DNA of 64,000 nucleotides, from assembly GCF_043197795.1 (NCBI RefSeq), contig NZ_JBICTU010000006.1, forward strand, positions 186,001 through 250,000. Direction: 5' to 3'. Each line of letters starts with the position of its first letter. Position 1 is the first letter of the stretch. The DNA is from Sphaerisporangium sp040649355. Its GTDB lineage: Bacteria > Actinomycetota > Actinomycetes > Streptosporangiales > Streptosporangiaceae. The position numbers were made by a program, and so were the translations under genes. The notes under the pieces are model-generated. The model searched no databases. It was not told the DNA's origin and worked only from the letters and a program-made list of their open reading frames with translations. Shown piece after piece: positions 1 through 14,475 of this stretch.

Positions 1-35
1 CGGATCCCGGGGCACGGCTCCGATGGCCTCGGCCG

Positions 36-1022
<987 letters not shown>

Positions 1023-1121
1023 GACGTTCCCCTACGTGGGCGGTTGACGGTTTACGAACAGCCGAAGGGTATCCGTTCGATTCATCGCCTTCCGAACGCA
1101 GGTCCTCCCTGCGGCCTCGGA

Positions 1122-1160
1122 GACCGTGCCGGGCGCGGCTCGCAGGCGCCCGGCACGGTC
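1122..1160 (-). terminator. strong hairpin downstream of tex
   Basis: A perfect inverted repeat with 15-bp G+C-rich arms (1122-1136 and 1146-1160) around a 9-nt loop lies 11 bases past the tex stop codon. There is no U-tract, which is usual for high-GC actinobacterial terminators. It should end tex transcription before mdh. Confidence 0.75.
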
Positions 1161-1170
1161 GCTGATCGGG

Positions 1171-3600
<2,430 letters not shown>

Positions 3601-3750
3601 GATCCTGATCCGCCTTCGCTTGAGGTTCGGGGACGATTGTGCATGCTCCGCACACCGATTGTCGCGCGGAGAGGCCCCGGCTAAGGTCGGCGAAGCTGCG
3701 AGAATGGGAGCGCGCGAGGGCCCCGAGATCGCAGGGAATGGGAGGTTGGC

Positions 3751-3963
3751 GTGAAAACCCTGCTGCTGCTCTTCGGGCTGATCATCATCGTCTCCTGCGT
3801 GCTCGTGCTGGTGCGCACCTGGACCTGGACCCCGCAGAGGCGTACGGCGGAGCCGCCCGCCGCCGACAATCCCAAGGAGATCCTCAAGCGGCGCTACGCC
3901 GCCGGGGAGATCGACGAGGACGAGTACCTCCGGCGCATGTCCGGCATCTCCCAAGACTGGTAG
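3751..3963 (+). CDS. small membrane-anchored SHOCT-domain protein
   Basis: 70-residue protein with a GTG start preceded by GGGAGGT. Residues 3-22 form one hydrophobic membrane segment (LLLLFGLIIIVSCVLVLVRTW). A basic linker and a C-terminal SHOCT-type short helical motif follow (NPKEILKRRYAAGEIDEDEYLRRM). SHOCT motifs are known as short oligomerisation elements at protein ends; the specific role here is unknown. It is convergent with, and directly abuts, the condensation-domain gene. Confidence 0.85.
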   Translation: MKTLLLLFGLIIIVSCVLVLVRTWTWTPQRRTAEPPAADNPKEILKRRYAAGEIDEDEYLRRMSGISQDW

Positions 3964-5481
3964 CTAGGCGCGCGTGATCTCCTCGCGCTCGTCCGGCGGC
4001 AGGAACGACAGCCGCGAGACCCGCTCGGCGGGATCCGCCACGACCGACCTCAGCACCCTCTCGTAGCGGCGGGCCAGGCGGGCGATGGCCGGGGCGTCGA
4101 ACAGGTCGGTGTTGTAGGTGAACGCGGCGAACAGGCCCTCGGCGTCACGGGTGACGTCCACCGACAGGTCCATCTTGCTGTACCGGAAGCCCGGGTCGAA
4201 GGGCTCCACCTCAAGGCCGCCGAGCGCCAGCCGCCCGTGCCCGGTGTCGGCCTGGTTCTGCTGGATGAACATCGTCTGGAACAGCGGGGTGCGGCTGAGG
4301 TCCCGGGGGATCCGCAGCTCCGGCAGCAGCCGCTCGAACGGCACCGCCTGGTGGCCGTAGGCGCCCAGCGCGTCCTTGCGCACCCTGCGCAGGAGGTCGG
4401 CGAACGAAGGGTCCCCGTCGAGGTCGGCGCGGAGCACCAGCGTGCTGGAGAAGAACCCGATCACGGGCTCCAGGTCCGGATCGGCGCGGCCGGCGATCGA
4501 GGTCCCGACGGCGAAGCCGGCCTGGCCGGTGTGGCGGCAGAGCAGCACCTCGTAGGCGGCGAGCAGGGTCATGAACGGCGTGCAGCGATGCGCGCGTGCG
4601 ACCCGCTCGACGCCTTCGGCCACCTCAAGGGGTACCCGCAGGACGTGGACGTCGCCACGCGAGGTCCTCACCGCCGGCCGGGGCCGGTCGGCCGGCAGGT
4701 CGAGCGTGGGCAGCCCCGCGAGCCGTTCCTTCCAGTACGCCAGACCGGCCGCCTCGTCGTCGCGAGGAGCGCGCACGTGGTCGGCGTACTGGAGGGGGAG
4801 TTCCGGCAGCGGCGACGGCAGGCCCTCGCGGAAGGCCTCGTACAGCGTGGCCAGCTCGCGGTAGAGCACGGTGAGCGACCATCCGTCGGCCACGATGTGA
4901 TGGACGACCAGGCAGAGCACGTGTTCCCGGGCGGACAGGCGGATCAGGGAGACCCGCAGCAGCGGCGCCCGGCCGAGGTCGAAGGGCCGGTTCGTCCGCT
5001 CGGCCACCAGTTCCCGCGCCCGCCTCTCGCGGTCGGCGGCGGGGAGGGCCGAGAGGTCGAGGTGCTCGACGGGGAGCGGCGTCGCGGGCATCACCTGCTG
5101 CACGGGACGCCCCTCGCCGCGAAAGCGGGTGCGAAGCGTGCCGTGCCGGGCGACGATCGCGTCCAGCGCGCGACCGAGGGCGCCGGTGTCCAGCGGGCCG
5201 CGCAGGCGCTCGGTGACGAAGATGTTGAAGGACGCGTCGGAGGGGTCGAACCGCTGGAGGAACCACACCCGTTCCTGGCCCGCCGACAGCGGGAACTCGT
5301 CGATCGGCGGCGCGGCGTCCTCCGGGCCCGGGGCGTCCTGCAGGGCCGGCGCGCCCTCCGCGAGGGGCGGCCGGTAGGCGAGCCGTCGTGCGAGCAGGGC
5401 CCGGCGGCTGGACGACAGTGAGACGCCGTCCCCGGGGCCCTCGGGCGTCGATGGTGCGGGCATGGTGAACCCGTCTTTCAC
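3964..5481 (-). CDS. stand-alone NRPS condensation-domain protein
   Basis: About 505 residues, almost entirely one NRPS condensation domain. It has the C1-type motif LSAGQERVWFLQRFDP, the catalytic HHIVADGWS (HHxxxDG intact), the C5-like IGFFSSTLVLRADL, and TPLFQTMFIQQNQ near the end. It probably forms an amide or ester bond between carrier-bound acyl groups made by the divergent operon beginning at 5935. I favour the GTG at 5481 because GAGGAA lies 9 bases upstream. An ATG at 5463 with no clear ribosome site is the alternative, and the frame stays open to 5586. No adenylation or carrier domain is attached, so it must act in trans. Confidence 0.88.
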   Translation of the reverse strand: MKDGFTMPAPSTPEGPGDGVSLSSSRRALLARRLAYRPPLAEGAPALQDAPGPEDAAPPIDEFPLSAGQERVWFLQRFDPSDASFNIFVTERLRGPLDTGALGRALDAIVARHGTLRTRFRGEGRPVQQVMPATPLPVEHLDLSALPAADRERRARELVAERTNRPFDLGRAPLLRVSLIRLSAREHVLCLVVHHIVADGWSLTVLYRELATLYEAFREGLPSPLPELPLQYADHVRAPRDDEAAGLAYWKERLAGLPTLDLPADRPRPAVRTSRGDVHVLRVPLEVAEGVERVARAHRCTPFMTLLAAYEVLLCRHTGQAGFAVGTSIAGRADPDLEPVIGFFSSTLVLRADLDGDPSFADLLRRVRKDALGAYGHQAVPFERLLPELRIPRDLSRTPLFQTMFIQQNQADTGHGRLALGGLEVEPFDPGFRYSKMDLSVDVTRDAEGLFAAFTYNTDLFDAPAIARLARRYERVLRSVVADPAERVSRLSFLPPDEREEITRA

Positions 5482-5710
5482 ACGGTCCGGTTCCTCGTCG
5501 GTGGAGGCGGCTCGGGGGTCGGCGGATATGCGGCTATATCGCCTCGGCGGCTGCGCGAGGAAACGCGCATATAGCGGTCTGATCAATGGACCGTACGCTA
5601 TGAACGGGAAATAGGAATTGTCAACCGCCGACGCTTATCCGCGAAGTGTCCGGCCGCGGGACGTCCGGTGCGAGAACCCCGTGCCCACAGGGGTTTCCGC
5701 CGAAGCGGCC

Positions 5711-5740
5711 TTGACAGGGCGGCGGCGGGGGAAGCAATAT
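5711..5740 (+). promoter_or_regulatory. candidate promoter of the NRPS operon
   Basis: TTGACA at 5711-5716 and CAATAT at 5735-5740 are separated by 18 bases, a sigma70-like arrangement facing the AMP-ligase gene. It would give an untranslated leader of roughly 190 bases. It lies in the 453-base divergent region 5482-5934, which has no convincing gene on either strand; the minus-strand promoter for the condensation protein must also lie there. Confidence 0.45.
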
Positions 5741-5934
5741 GGCAGCGCTCCCAGCCAGGTTTCTCCGTGACCCGAAAAGACCGCGTGACGCGGTGCGAGC
5801 CTCGGGGTCCCACTGGCCGGGCGCTTCGGGGAGCCAAACGTTTTATCCAGGGGAAACAGTCGTCCTTTGACGCAAGGCGCGTCGGCCCGGGCGCCGCCGT
5901 CGTTTCGCACGCGCCCATTCCTCGGAGGTGCACA

Positions 5935-7473
5935 GTGCGTGCCGCACAACCGGGCTCGGCTCGCGGCCGGTCCGCCACGCTGACGGTTCCGGGCCTGCTG
6001 TCCGCTCGCGCCACGGCCGACCCCGGCGCGGTCGCGCTGACCGTCCACGGCGTCGGCTCGCTGACGTTCGGAGAATGGGACCGCCGCTCGGACGCCGCGG
6101 CACGGGGACTGCTCGAACGGGGGCTGCGGGCGGGTGACCGGGTCGGCCTGGTCTTCGGCGAGAACGAGTGGATCGACTACGCGATCGCCTACTGCGCCGC
6201 GCAGAGGGCCGGCGGCGTCGCCGTGCCGCTGTCCGCCGGCCTGCCTCCCGCCGAGCTCCACCGGCTCCTGTCGCACAGCTCCGCCGTGTGCGCCGTCCAC
6301 GGCTCCGGCAGGAGCGTGCCGCCCTCGGGGCTCTGGACGGTGACCCTCCCAGACCTGGCCGGGCCGGACGGACCGGTCACGCCCCCGGGTGCCGGCGTGC
6401 CCGTCCAGCCGGGCGATCCCGCCCAGATCCTCTACACCTCGGGCACGACCGGGGAGCCGAAGGGCGTGGTGGCGAGCCACGCGAACCTCACCTTCGGCTG
6501 CTCGCGCGACGCCCGCCGCCGCCCGCTGGCCCACTCGCGCCACTTCCTCCACGCCTTCCCTATCGGCACCAACGCGGCGCAGACCATGCTGATCAACACG
6601 CTGGACGCCCGTCCGGGCGCGCTGACCCTGCCGCGCTTCACGGCCGCCCGCTTCGCCCGCCTCATCGAGTCCTACCGGGCCGGCACCGTGTTCCTCGTGC
6701 CGTCCATGGCGATCGAGCTGCTCAACGCGAAGGTCGCCGAGAAGTACGACCTGTCGAGCGTGCTGCTGCTTGGATCGACGGCGGCGGCGCTGGCCCCGTC
6801 CGTCGCCGTCGCGCTGACGGAGGCGTTCCCTCGGGCGACGATCGTGAACTACTACACCTCGACCGAGGCCGCCCCCGCCCAGACGACCATGGTCTTCGAT
6901 CCCGAGCGCCCTCACTCGGTGGGCCGCCCGGCGTCCGGCGGTTCGCTCATGATCTCGGGCGGTGAGGGCCCCGTCCCGCCGGGGACGGCCGGGGAGGTCT
7001 GGCTGCGCTCACCGGCCGCGCCGCGTGGCTACCACCGGGACCGCGACGCCCCCGGCGCGGTGTTCCGCGACGGATGGGTGCGCATGGGCGACATCGGCTA
7101 CCTGGACGACGACGGGTACCTCTATCTGCTCGACAGGGAGAGCGACATCGTCAAGTCCGGCGCGTTCAAGATCTCGACCCTGCGCGTCGAGGCCGCGCTG
7201 CACGAGCACCCGGCGGTGGTCGAGGCCGCCGTGTTCGGGGTGCCGCATCCGGTGATGGGTTCGGCCGTCGCGGCGGCCCTCGTCTGCCGCCACGACACCA
7301 CACCCGTCGAGCTGCGCGCCTTCCTCACGGGCCGGCTCGCCAACCACGAACTGCCGACCCGATGGACGGTTCTCCCGTCCCTGCCCAAGAACACCGCGGG
7401 GAAGGTACTCAAGCGCGAGCTGCGTACCCTCCTCGCCACCCCGGAAGGCGACGATGCAGCGGACTCCCCTTGA
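5935..7473 (+). CDS. AMP-dependent acyl/aryl ligase (stand-alone adenylation enzyme)
   Basis: 512-residue ANL-superfamily enzyme that activates a carboxylic acid with ATP and loads it onto a carrier protein or CoA. The A3-type phosphate loop YTSGTTGEPKGVV, the STEAAPA region, the GDIGYLDDDGYLYLLDR motif and the A10-like NTAGKVLKREL (catalytic Lys) are all present. The GTG start at 5935 has GGAGG at 5924-5928. The substrate cannot be read with confidence; as first gene of the operon it could provide a fatty or aryl starter, with the free carrier protein at 10531 as a possible acceptor. Its stop overlaps the NRPS start by 20 bases, indicating translational coupling. Confidence 0.9.
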   Translation: MRAAQPGSARGRSATLTVPGLLSARATADPGAVALTVHGVGSLTFGEWDRRSDAAARGLLERGLRAGDRVGLVFGENEWIDYAIAYCAAQRAGGVAVPLSAGLPPAELHRLLSHSSAVCAVHGSGRSVPPSGLWTVTLPDLAGPDGPVTPPGAGVPVQPGDPAQILYTSGTTGEPKGVVASHANLTFGCSRDARRRPLAHSRHFLHAFPIGTNAAQTMLINTLDARPGALTLPRFTAARFARLIESYRAGTVFLVPSMAIELLNAKVAEKYDLSSVLLLGSTAAALAPSVAVALTEAFPRATIVNYYTSTEAAPAQTTMVFDPERPHSVGRPASGGSLMISGGEGPVPPGTAGEVWLRSPAAPRGYHRDRDAPGAVFRDGWVRMGDIGYLDDDGYLYLLDRESDIVKSGAFKISTLRVEAALHEHPAVVEAAVFGVPHPVMGSAVAAALVCRHDTTPVELRAFLTGRLANHELPTRWTVLPSLPKNTAGKVLKRELRTLLATPEGDDAADSP

Positions 7474-10400
7474 CACCCATCTCCCCGCCTCGCCCGCCCA
7501 GCACGGGATCTGGATCACCGAGCGGACGGGCGCGGCCGGCTCCGCGTACCGCATGCCCCTGGTCATGACGTTCGAGGGCGGCCTCGACGTGGCGGCGATG
7601 CGCGACGCGTGTGAGGCCGTCCTGGCCCGCCACCCCCTGCTCGGCACCGTGCCGGCCGAGGTGGACGGGGACCTTCGCCTCGTCCCCGCCGAGGTCCCCC
7701 CGTCCGTCGTGCTCGCCGGCCAGTCCGGTGAGGCCGTACGTGCGCACGTCGAGCGGCCCTTCGACCTCACGCGGGGGCCCCTGGCGGGCTTCGCGATCAT
7801 CACGCTGAGCCCGGTGCGTCACCAGGTCGTCTTCACCGCCCACCACCTGGTCTTCGACGGCATGTCCAAGGACGTCCTGGTACGCGACCTCGCCGCCTGC
7901 TACCGGGAGCGCGTCACCGGAACGCCCGCCGGGCTGCCCGAGCTCGCGCACTCCTACGGCGAGCACGTCGAGAGCGAGCGCGAGGAGGTCGCCGCGCTCC
8001 GCGACGAGGCCGCCGCCTTCTGGCGGCAGCGCTGGACGGACCCGCCGCAGCCGATCCTGCCCGGCCCCGCGCGCGCCGTACGGGCGGCGGAGCCGGGGCA
8101 GGTGATCGAGGTCGTCCTGGACGACATCGCCCCCGCCGCCACCTCCCTCGGGGTGACCGGCTTCGAGTTCCTGCTCGCCTGCCTGCACGCGCTGCTGCGC
8201 CGGTACGGCAACGAGCAGGTCGTCGTCGCGGTCGACGTGTCCACCCGGACCCCGCAGGCCCGCGACCAGGCGGGCCTGTTCGTGAACGAGCTCCCGGTCG
8301 TGACCCGGCCCGCGCTCGACATGTCGTTCGCCGAGTTCGCCCGGTCCGTCCGCGATGAGCTGCGGCAGTTGTACCGGTTCCGCCGGGTGCCCCTCACCCA
8401 GGCCGTCGGCGGCCTCTCGCCGCGCGCCGCGCTCGCCCCCGTCTCGCTCAGCTACCGCGAACGCGACCCCGACCCTGTCTTCCCCGGCCTGGACGTCACC
8501 ATCGACTGGACGGTGTTCAGCGGCGCCGCCCGCAACACGCTGCACCTCCAGGCGGTCGACTCCTCCGGCGGGCTCGCCCTGGGCTTCCAGTTCAGCCCGG
8601 ACGCCGTCGCCCCCGGCACCGTGGAGGCGCTCGCGGGCCACCTCCGCACCCTCGTCGACGGCGTCACCGCCGACGCCGGCCTGCGCCTGGCCGACCTGCC
8701 GATCCTCACCCCGGACGAGTGGCGGGCGCTTCCCGGGTGGAACGCCACGGACCGGCCCGTACCGGACGTCACCGTGACCCGGCTGTTCGAGGAGCGCGCC
8801 AAGGCGACCCCGGACGCCGTCGCCGTCGTCTGCGGCGAGCGCGAGGTGACCTACGCCGAGCTGGACGCGGCGGCCGACCGGCTGGCCGGGCTGCTGCGCG
8901 AGCGCGGGACGGGTCCCGGCACGCTGGTCGCGATCCACCTGGAACGCTCGCCGGAGATGGTCGCCGCCGTGCTCGCCGTGCTCAAGGCGGGCGGCGCCTA
9001 CCTCCCGCTCGACCCGGGGTACCCCGAGGAGCGGCTCGCCTTCGTCCTGCGGGACGCGGGGGCCGCGCTGGTCCTCGGGCGCGAGCGGCTCACCGACCCG
9101 CCCTGCGTCACCGGGATCCCGGACCTCCCCTGGGGGACGGTCCCGGTGCTGGAGCTCGGCGATCTGGCGTCGTGGCCCGTCGCGGCCGTACGGCCCGAGC
9201 CCCCTGCGCCCGGCGACCTCGCGTACGTCATCTACACCTCCGGGTCCACCGGCCGCCCCAAGGGCGTCGAGGTGGAGCACCGCTCGCTGACCAACCTGCT
9301 GCTGGCGATGCGCGACGAGCTCGGGGCGGGCGACGGCGACGTGTGGCTCGGGCTGACCACCCTGGCGTTCGACATCTCGGCGCTGGAGCTCCTGCTGCCG
9401 CTCATCACGGGCGGGCGGGTCGTCGTCGTGCCGGAGGCGAGCACGAGGGACGGCGCCGCGCTGCGCCGTCTGATCAGGGACCGTTCCGTCTCCCACGTCC
9501 AGGCGACCCCGTCGAGCTGGCGGCTCCTGCTGGACGCGGGCCTGGACGAGCCGGGCCTCGTTGCCCTCAGCGGAGGCGAACCCCTGCCGCTGCCGCTGGC
9601 ACGCGAGCTTCGCGGACGGGTGGGCCGCCTGGTGAACGTGTACGGCCCGACCGAGACCACGGTGTGGTCGGCGATCGCCGAGATCCCCGAGGAGCCGGAC
9701 GAGGTCACGATCGGCGTCCCGCTCGCCAACACCCGCGTCCACCTCCTCGGCGAGCGGCTGGCGCCCGTACCGGCGGGGGTGCCGGGCGAGATCTGCGTCG
9801 GGGGAGCGGGGGTGGCACGCGGGTACCTGGACCGCCCGGCGCTGACGGCCGAGCGTTTCGTCGCCGACCCGTACGGGCCGCCGGGCTCGCGCCTCTACCG
9901 CACGGGGGACCTCGGCAGGAGGCGGCCGGACGGGCTCATCGAGTTCCTCGGCAGGGCGGACGGCCAGGTCAAGATCCGCGGGCACCGCGTGGAGTTGGGC
10001 GAGATCGAGGCCAGGCTGCTCGCGCATCCGCTCGTCGCCGAGGCCGCCGTGGTCCTGCGCCCCGGCGACCAGCGCCTGGTCGCCTACGTCGTGCCGAAGA
10101 CCGGGCCGGACGCGGGCGTCCCGCCGGAGACGGCGGCCCTGCGGGAGCATCTGGCGCGGGTCCTTCCGGGCGTCATGGTGCCGGGAGTCTTCGTCCACCT
10201 CGACCGCCTGCCGCTGACACCGGCGCGGAAGCTCGACCGCGCGGCCCTCCCCGATCCGCCCTCGCGAACCGAGGAGGCGTCCCCGCCACCGGCCGAGGCC
10301 GATCCCCTGGTCGCCGACGTCACCCGCATCTGGGAGGAGGTGCTGAGGATCGACGGCATCCGCCCGGACGAGGACCTGTTCGACCTCGGCGGCCACTCGC

Positions 10401-10534
10401 TGACCGTGACGCAGATCGCCGGCCGCATCCGCAAGCACCTCGGCGTGGACGTCGATCTGGACGTCTTCTTCGACAGCCCCACCATCGACGGCGTGGTCGA
10501 GGCGATCAGGCTTCTCCGAGCGGAGGCGACATGA
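7454..10534 (+). CDS. NRPS module C-A-PCP, predicted glycine-activating
   Basis: 1026 residues. The condensation domain is at about 5-425 (PASPAQHGIWITE, HHLVFDGMS), the adenylation domain at about 440-930 (YVIYTSGSTGRPKGVEVEH, FDISALELLLP, VYGPTETTVW, YRTGDLGRR), and the PCP at about 955-1020 with phosphopantetheine serine 982 in DLGGHSLT. Aligning by eye to the GrsA pocket positions gives D-I-L-Q-L-G-V-V-W-K. This is close to the published glycine code DILQLGLIWK, so glycine is the best prediction. The A10 motif is ARKLDR. There is no epimerase, methyltransferase or thioesterase. The stop overlaps the ACP start as ATGA. Confidence 0.95.
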   Translation: MQRTPLDTHLPASPAQHGIWITERTGAAGSAYRMPLVMTFEGGLDVAAMRDACEAVLARHPLLGTVPAEVDGDLRLVPAEVPPSVVLAGQSGEAVRAHVERPFDLTRGPLAGFAIITLSPVRHQVVFTAHHLVFDGMSKDVLVRDLAACYRERVTGTPAGLPELAHSYGEHVESEREEVAALRDEAAAFWRQRWTDPPQPILPGPARAVRAAEPGQVIEVVLDDIAPAATSLGVTGFEFLLACLHALLRRYGNEQVVVAVDVSTRTPQARDQAGLFVNELPVVTRPALDMSFAEFARSVRDELRQLYRFRRVPLTQAVGGLSPRAALAPVSLSYRERDPDPVFPGLDVTIDWTVFSGAARNTLHLQAVDSSGGLALGFQFSPDAVAPGTVEALAGHLRTLVDGVTADAGLRLADLPILTPDEWRALPGWNATDRPVPDVTVTRLFEERAKATPDAVAVVCGEREVTYAELDAAADRLAGLLRERGTGPGTLVAIHLERSPEMVAAVLAVLKAGGAYLPLDPGYPEERLAFVLRDAGAALVLGRERLTDPPCVTGIPDLPWGTVPVLELGDLASWPVAAVRPEPPAPGDLAYVIYTSGSTGRPKGVEVEHRSLTNLLLAMRDELGAGDGDVWLGLTTLAFDISALELLLPLITGGRVVVVPEASTRDGAALRRLIRDRSVSHVQATPSSWRLLLDAGLDEPGLVALSGGEPLPLPLARELRGRVGRLVNVYGPTETTVWSAIAEIPEEPDEVTIGVPLANTRVHLLGERLAPVPAGVPGEICVGGAGVARGYLDRPALTAERFVADPYGPPGSRLYRTGDLGRRRPDGLIEFLGRADGQVKIRGHRVELGEIEARLLAHPLVAEAAVVLRPGDQRLVAYVVPKTGPDAGVPPETAALREHLARVLPGVMVPGVFVHLDRLPLTPARKLDRAALPDPPSRTEEASPPPAEADPLVADVTRIWEEVLRIDGIRPDEDLFDLGGHSLTVTQIAGRIRKHLGVDVDLDVFFDSPTIDGVVEAIRLLRAEAT

Positions 10535-10860
10535 CGGACGTGACGCGGAACGACCCCGGTGGCGACATGACGGGCGTGACGCGGGACGACCCCGGAGGCG
10601 ACGCGATGAGGCGGCGCGTCGCCGGCATGGTGGCGGCCGCCTCCGACGGGGAGATCACCTCGGAGGAGGTCCTCCGGTCGGGCGGATCGTTCACGGCGCT
10701 CGGCGTGACCTCGCTGACGACCCTGCGGCTGCTCGACGCGATCGAGGAGGAGCTCGGCGTGGAGATCGACCTCGGTGGCGACGTGGACTTCCTCGACTCC
10801 CTGGATTCCCTGGTGGGCCACATCCTCGGCGTCCTGTCCGCGCGGCCGGTGAGCGGATGA
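10531..10860 (+). CDS. free acyl/peptidyl carrier protein
   Basis: 109-residue protein whose last 80 residues form a carrier domain. The presumed phosphopantetheine serine lies in LGVTSLTTLRLLDAIEEELG, where GVTSL replaces the common GxDSL. The first 24 codons consist of two copies of a 36-bp unit (DMTxVTRxDPGG twice), so ATGs at 10531, 10567 and 10606 are all possible starts; 10531 overlaps the NRPS stop as ATGA. It lies between two condensation proteins and likely carries the starter or the finished chain. Confidence 0.85.
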   Translation: MTDVTRNDPGGDMTGVTRDDPGGDAMRRRVAGMVAAASDGEITSEEVLRSGGSFTALGVTSLTTLRLLDAIEEELGVEIDLGGDVDFLDSLDSLVGHILGVLSARPVSG

Positions 10861-12224
10861 GGATGGAGTTCGCGTTCGAGGGCGAGCGTTCGGGGACCGC
10901 CCCGCTCACCTGGGGCCAGCGGTCGATCTGGCTCGCCATGTGCCGCACGATGCCGAGCGACCACTACTTCAACTTCGGCCGGGTCGTCGCGATCTCACCG
11001 CGCCCGCCACAGGACGTGCTGGACGCGCTGGCGAAGCTCGTCGCCCGCCACGAGTCCCTGCGTACGAGGCTCCGCGACGTCGGCGGCGAAGTGTGGCAGG
11101 ACGTGGCGGGCTCCGGGGTCCTCGAAGCCGAGGTCGTGGAGTCCTCCGCGCCGGACCTCAAGCGGGCCGCCGACGACCTGCGCGACCGGCTCGCCGGGCC
11201 GACCTTCGACTACCGCGCCGAATGGCCGCTGCGGATCGGGCTTGTGACCTGCGAGGGTGACGTCCGCGCCGTGGTGCTCGTCTTCTGCCACCTGGCCGCC
11301 GACGGCCACGGCGCCGACGTCGTCGTACGGGACCTGCGGCTGCTCCTGCGCCGGGGAGCCGTTCCCGGACCGCCGCCGCGCCAGCCGCTCGACCTCGCCC
11401 GCGAGCAGCACTCGCCCGCCGGCGCGCGCGTCTCCTCCTCGGCGCTGGCCTTCTGGGACCGGGAGTACCGCCGGATCCCGCCCTCCATGTTCGGCACCCC
11501 CGCCGGGCCGCCCCTCGCGCCGAGGTTCTGGCGGGTGGCGATGACGTCCAGCGCCATGGACGCCGCCGTACGGGTCATCTCCGGCCGGCACCGCGTGAGC
11601 GGGACGACCGCGCTGCTCGCGGGGGCCGCCGCGATGGTGGGCCAGGTGACCGGGCACGAAACGTGCGCCATGCTGCCCGTCGTCGGCAACCGCTTCCACG
11701 TGCGCGACCGGGACGTGGTGACGCCGCTCGCGCAGGACGGCCTGTTCGTCCTCGGCCTCGGCGAGGAGACCTTCGAGGGCCTCCTGCGCTCGGCGTGGGC
11801 GTCGTCCCTGCGCGCGTACAAGCACACCAGGTTCGACCCGTTGGAGCTGCGGAAGGTCGTCGAGTCCGCGAGCGGCGACCGGGGGACCACGATCCATCCG
11901 TACTGCTGCTTCAACGACCAGCGGTTCGCGGAGCAGCCGCGCATCGTGGCCGTCGAGCACGAGGAGGCCGCGACGCGGGCACTGCTGGACGAGACCACCG
12001 TGACCTGGCCCGTCAAGCTCGACCAGCTGAACTGCCGGTTCTGCCTGCACGTGACCGACGAGCCCGCCGGGCTCGGGATCTCCCTCACGGCGGACACGGC
12101 CTTCCTCCGGCCCGAGGCCATGGAACGTTACCTGCGCGGCCTTGAGCTCCTGCTCGTGGAGGCGGCCTGCCGGGAGGTCCGGCTCGCGGAGCTGCCCGCC
12201 CTGATCGGCAAGGTCTCCATCTGA
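10857..12224 (+). CDS. condensation-domain-like protein
   Basis: 455 residues with the fold of an NRPS condensation domain. The N-terminal LTWGQRSIWLAM matches motif C1. The active-site motif reads CHLAADGHG, which keeps the second (catalytic) histidine, the aspartate and the glycine of HHxxxDG but replaces the first histidine by cysteine. The C-terminal half lacks the usual C-domain motifs but has the same spacing. It is the last gene of the operon, overlapping the carrier gene by ATGA and ending before a hairpin terminator. With no thioesterase in the cluster, it could release the chain or join a second acyl unit; this is inference. Confidence 0.78.
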   Translation: MRMEFAFEGERSGTAPLTWGQRSIWLAMCRTMPSDHYFNFGRVVAISPRPPQDVLDALAKLVARHESLRTRLRDVGGEVWQDVAGSGVLEAEVVESSAPDLKRAADDLRDRLAGPTFDYRAEWPLRIGLVTCEGDVRAVVLVFCHLAADGHGADVVVRDLRLLLRRGAVPGPPPRQPLDLAREQHSPAGARVSSSALAFWDREYRRIPPSMFGTPAGPPLAPRFWRVAMTSSAMDAAVRVISGRHRVSGTTALLAGAAAMVGQVTGHETCAMLPVVGNRFHVRDRDVVTPLAQDGLFVLGLGEETFEGLLRSAWASSLRAYKHTRFDPLELRKVVESASGDRGTTIHPYCCFNDQRFAEQPRIVAVEHEEAATRALLDETTVTWPVKLDQLNCRFCLHVTDEPAGLGISLTADTAFLRPEAMERYLRGLELLLVEAACREVRLAELPALIGKVSI

Positions 12225-12240
12225 CTCCTCGGACGCCGAA

Positions 12241-12277
12241 GGCCGGGGAGGCGGGCCCGTGCCCGCGCTCCCCGGCC
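12241..12277. terminator. bidirectional terminator between NRPS operon and chitinase
   Basis: Outer arms 12241-12250 and 12268-12277 are perfectly complementary (10 bp), and the inner arms 12251-12256 and 12261-12266 add 6 bp around a CCGT loop with one bulged base. It sits 16 bases after the condensation stop and 11 bases from the convergent chitinase stop, so it can serve both. Confidence 0.75.
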
Positions 12278-12288
12278 CCCCGCCGCGC

Positions 12289-14259
<1,971 letters not shown>

Positions 14260-14462
14260 GTGTGTGTGCTCCACGTCCATCGGGCGGATGCGAAAGGGGG
14301 GTCGATCTGGACGTATCTACTGAGCCGGCGTGCCTCGCGGAAGCGAGGGGCGGCGGTGCCGGCCGATCGCCGGGAGTTTCCTGCCGGGGCGGTCACGAGG
14401 GGGGTGGTGGGGATCGCGACACGTCGGCGACCTTCCTACCTCGAAGTTGCGACGTTACTTTT

Positions 14463-14475
14463 AGGAAGCTTTCCT
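14463..14475 (-). promoter_or_regulatory. palindromic operator candidate upstream of the chitinase
   Basis: AGGAA-GCT-TTCCT lies in an A+T-rich island (about 14455-14490) that contrasts with the surrounding high G+C. It is 204 bases upstream of the chitinase start. Its form fits a repressor site, perhaps for a sugar-responsive regulator, but the factor is unknown; it does not match the DasR site. Confidence 0.4.

Noticed and set aside
3601..3954. Upstream extension of tex
   Set aside because: It has no Tex similarity and runs through the SHOCT gene on the other strand.
7409..10438. 1009-codon open frame on the minus strand opposite the NRPS module
   Set aside because: It is rich in R, G, D and V repeats with no domain, the usual antisense shadow of a high-GC gene whose third positions are mostly G or C.
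7473..12224. A thioesterase or epimerase domain in the NRPS operon
   Set aside because: No GxSxG thioesterase motif or epimerase signature was found in any of the products.
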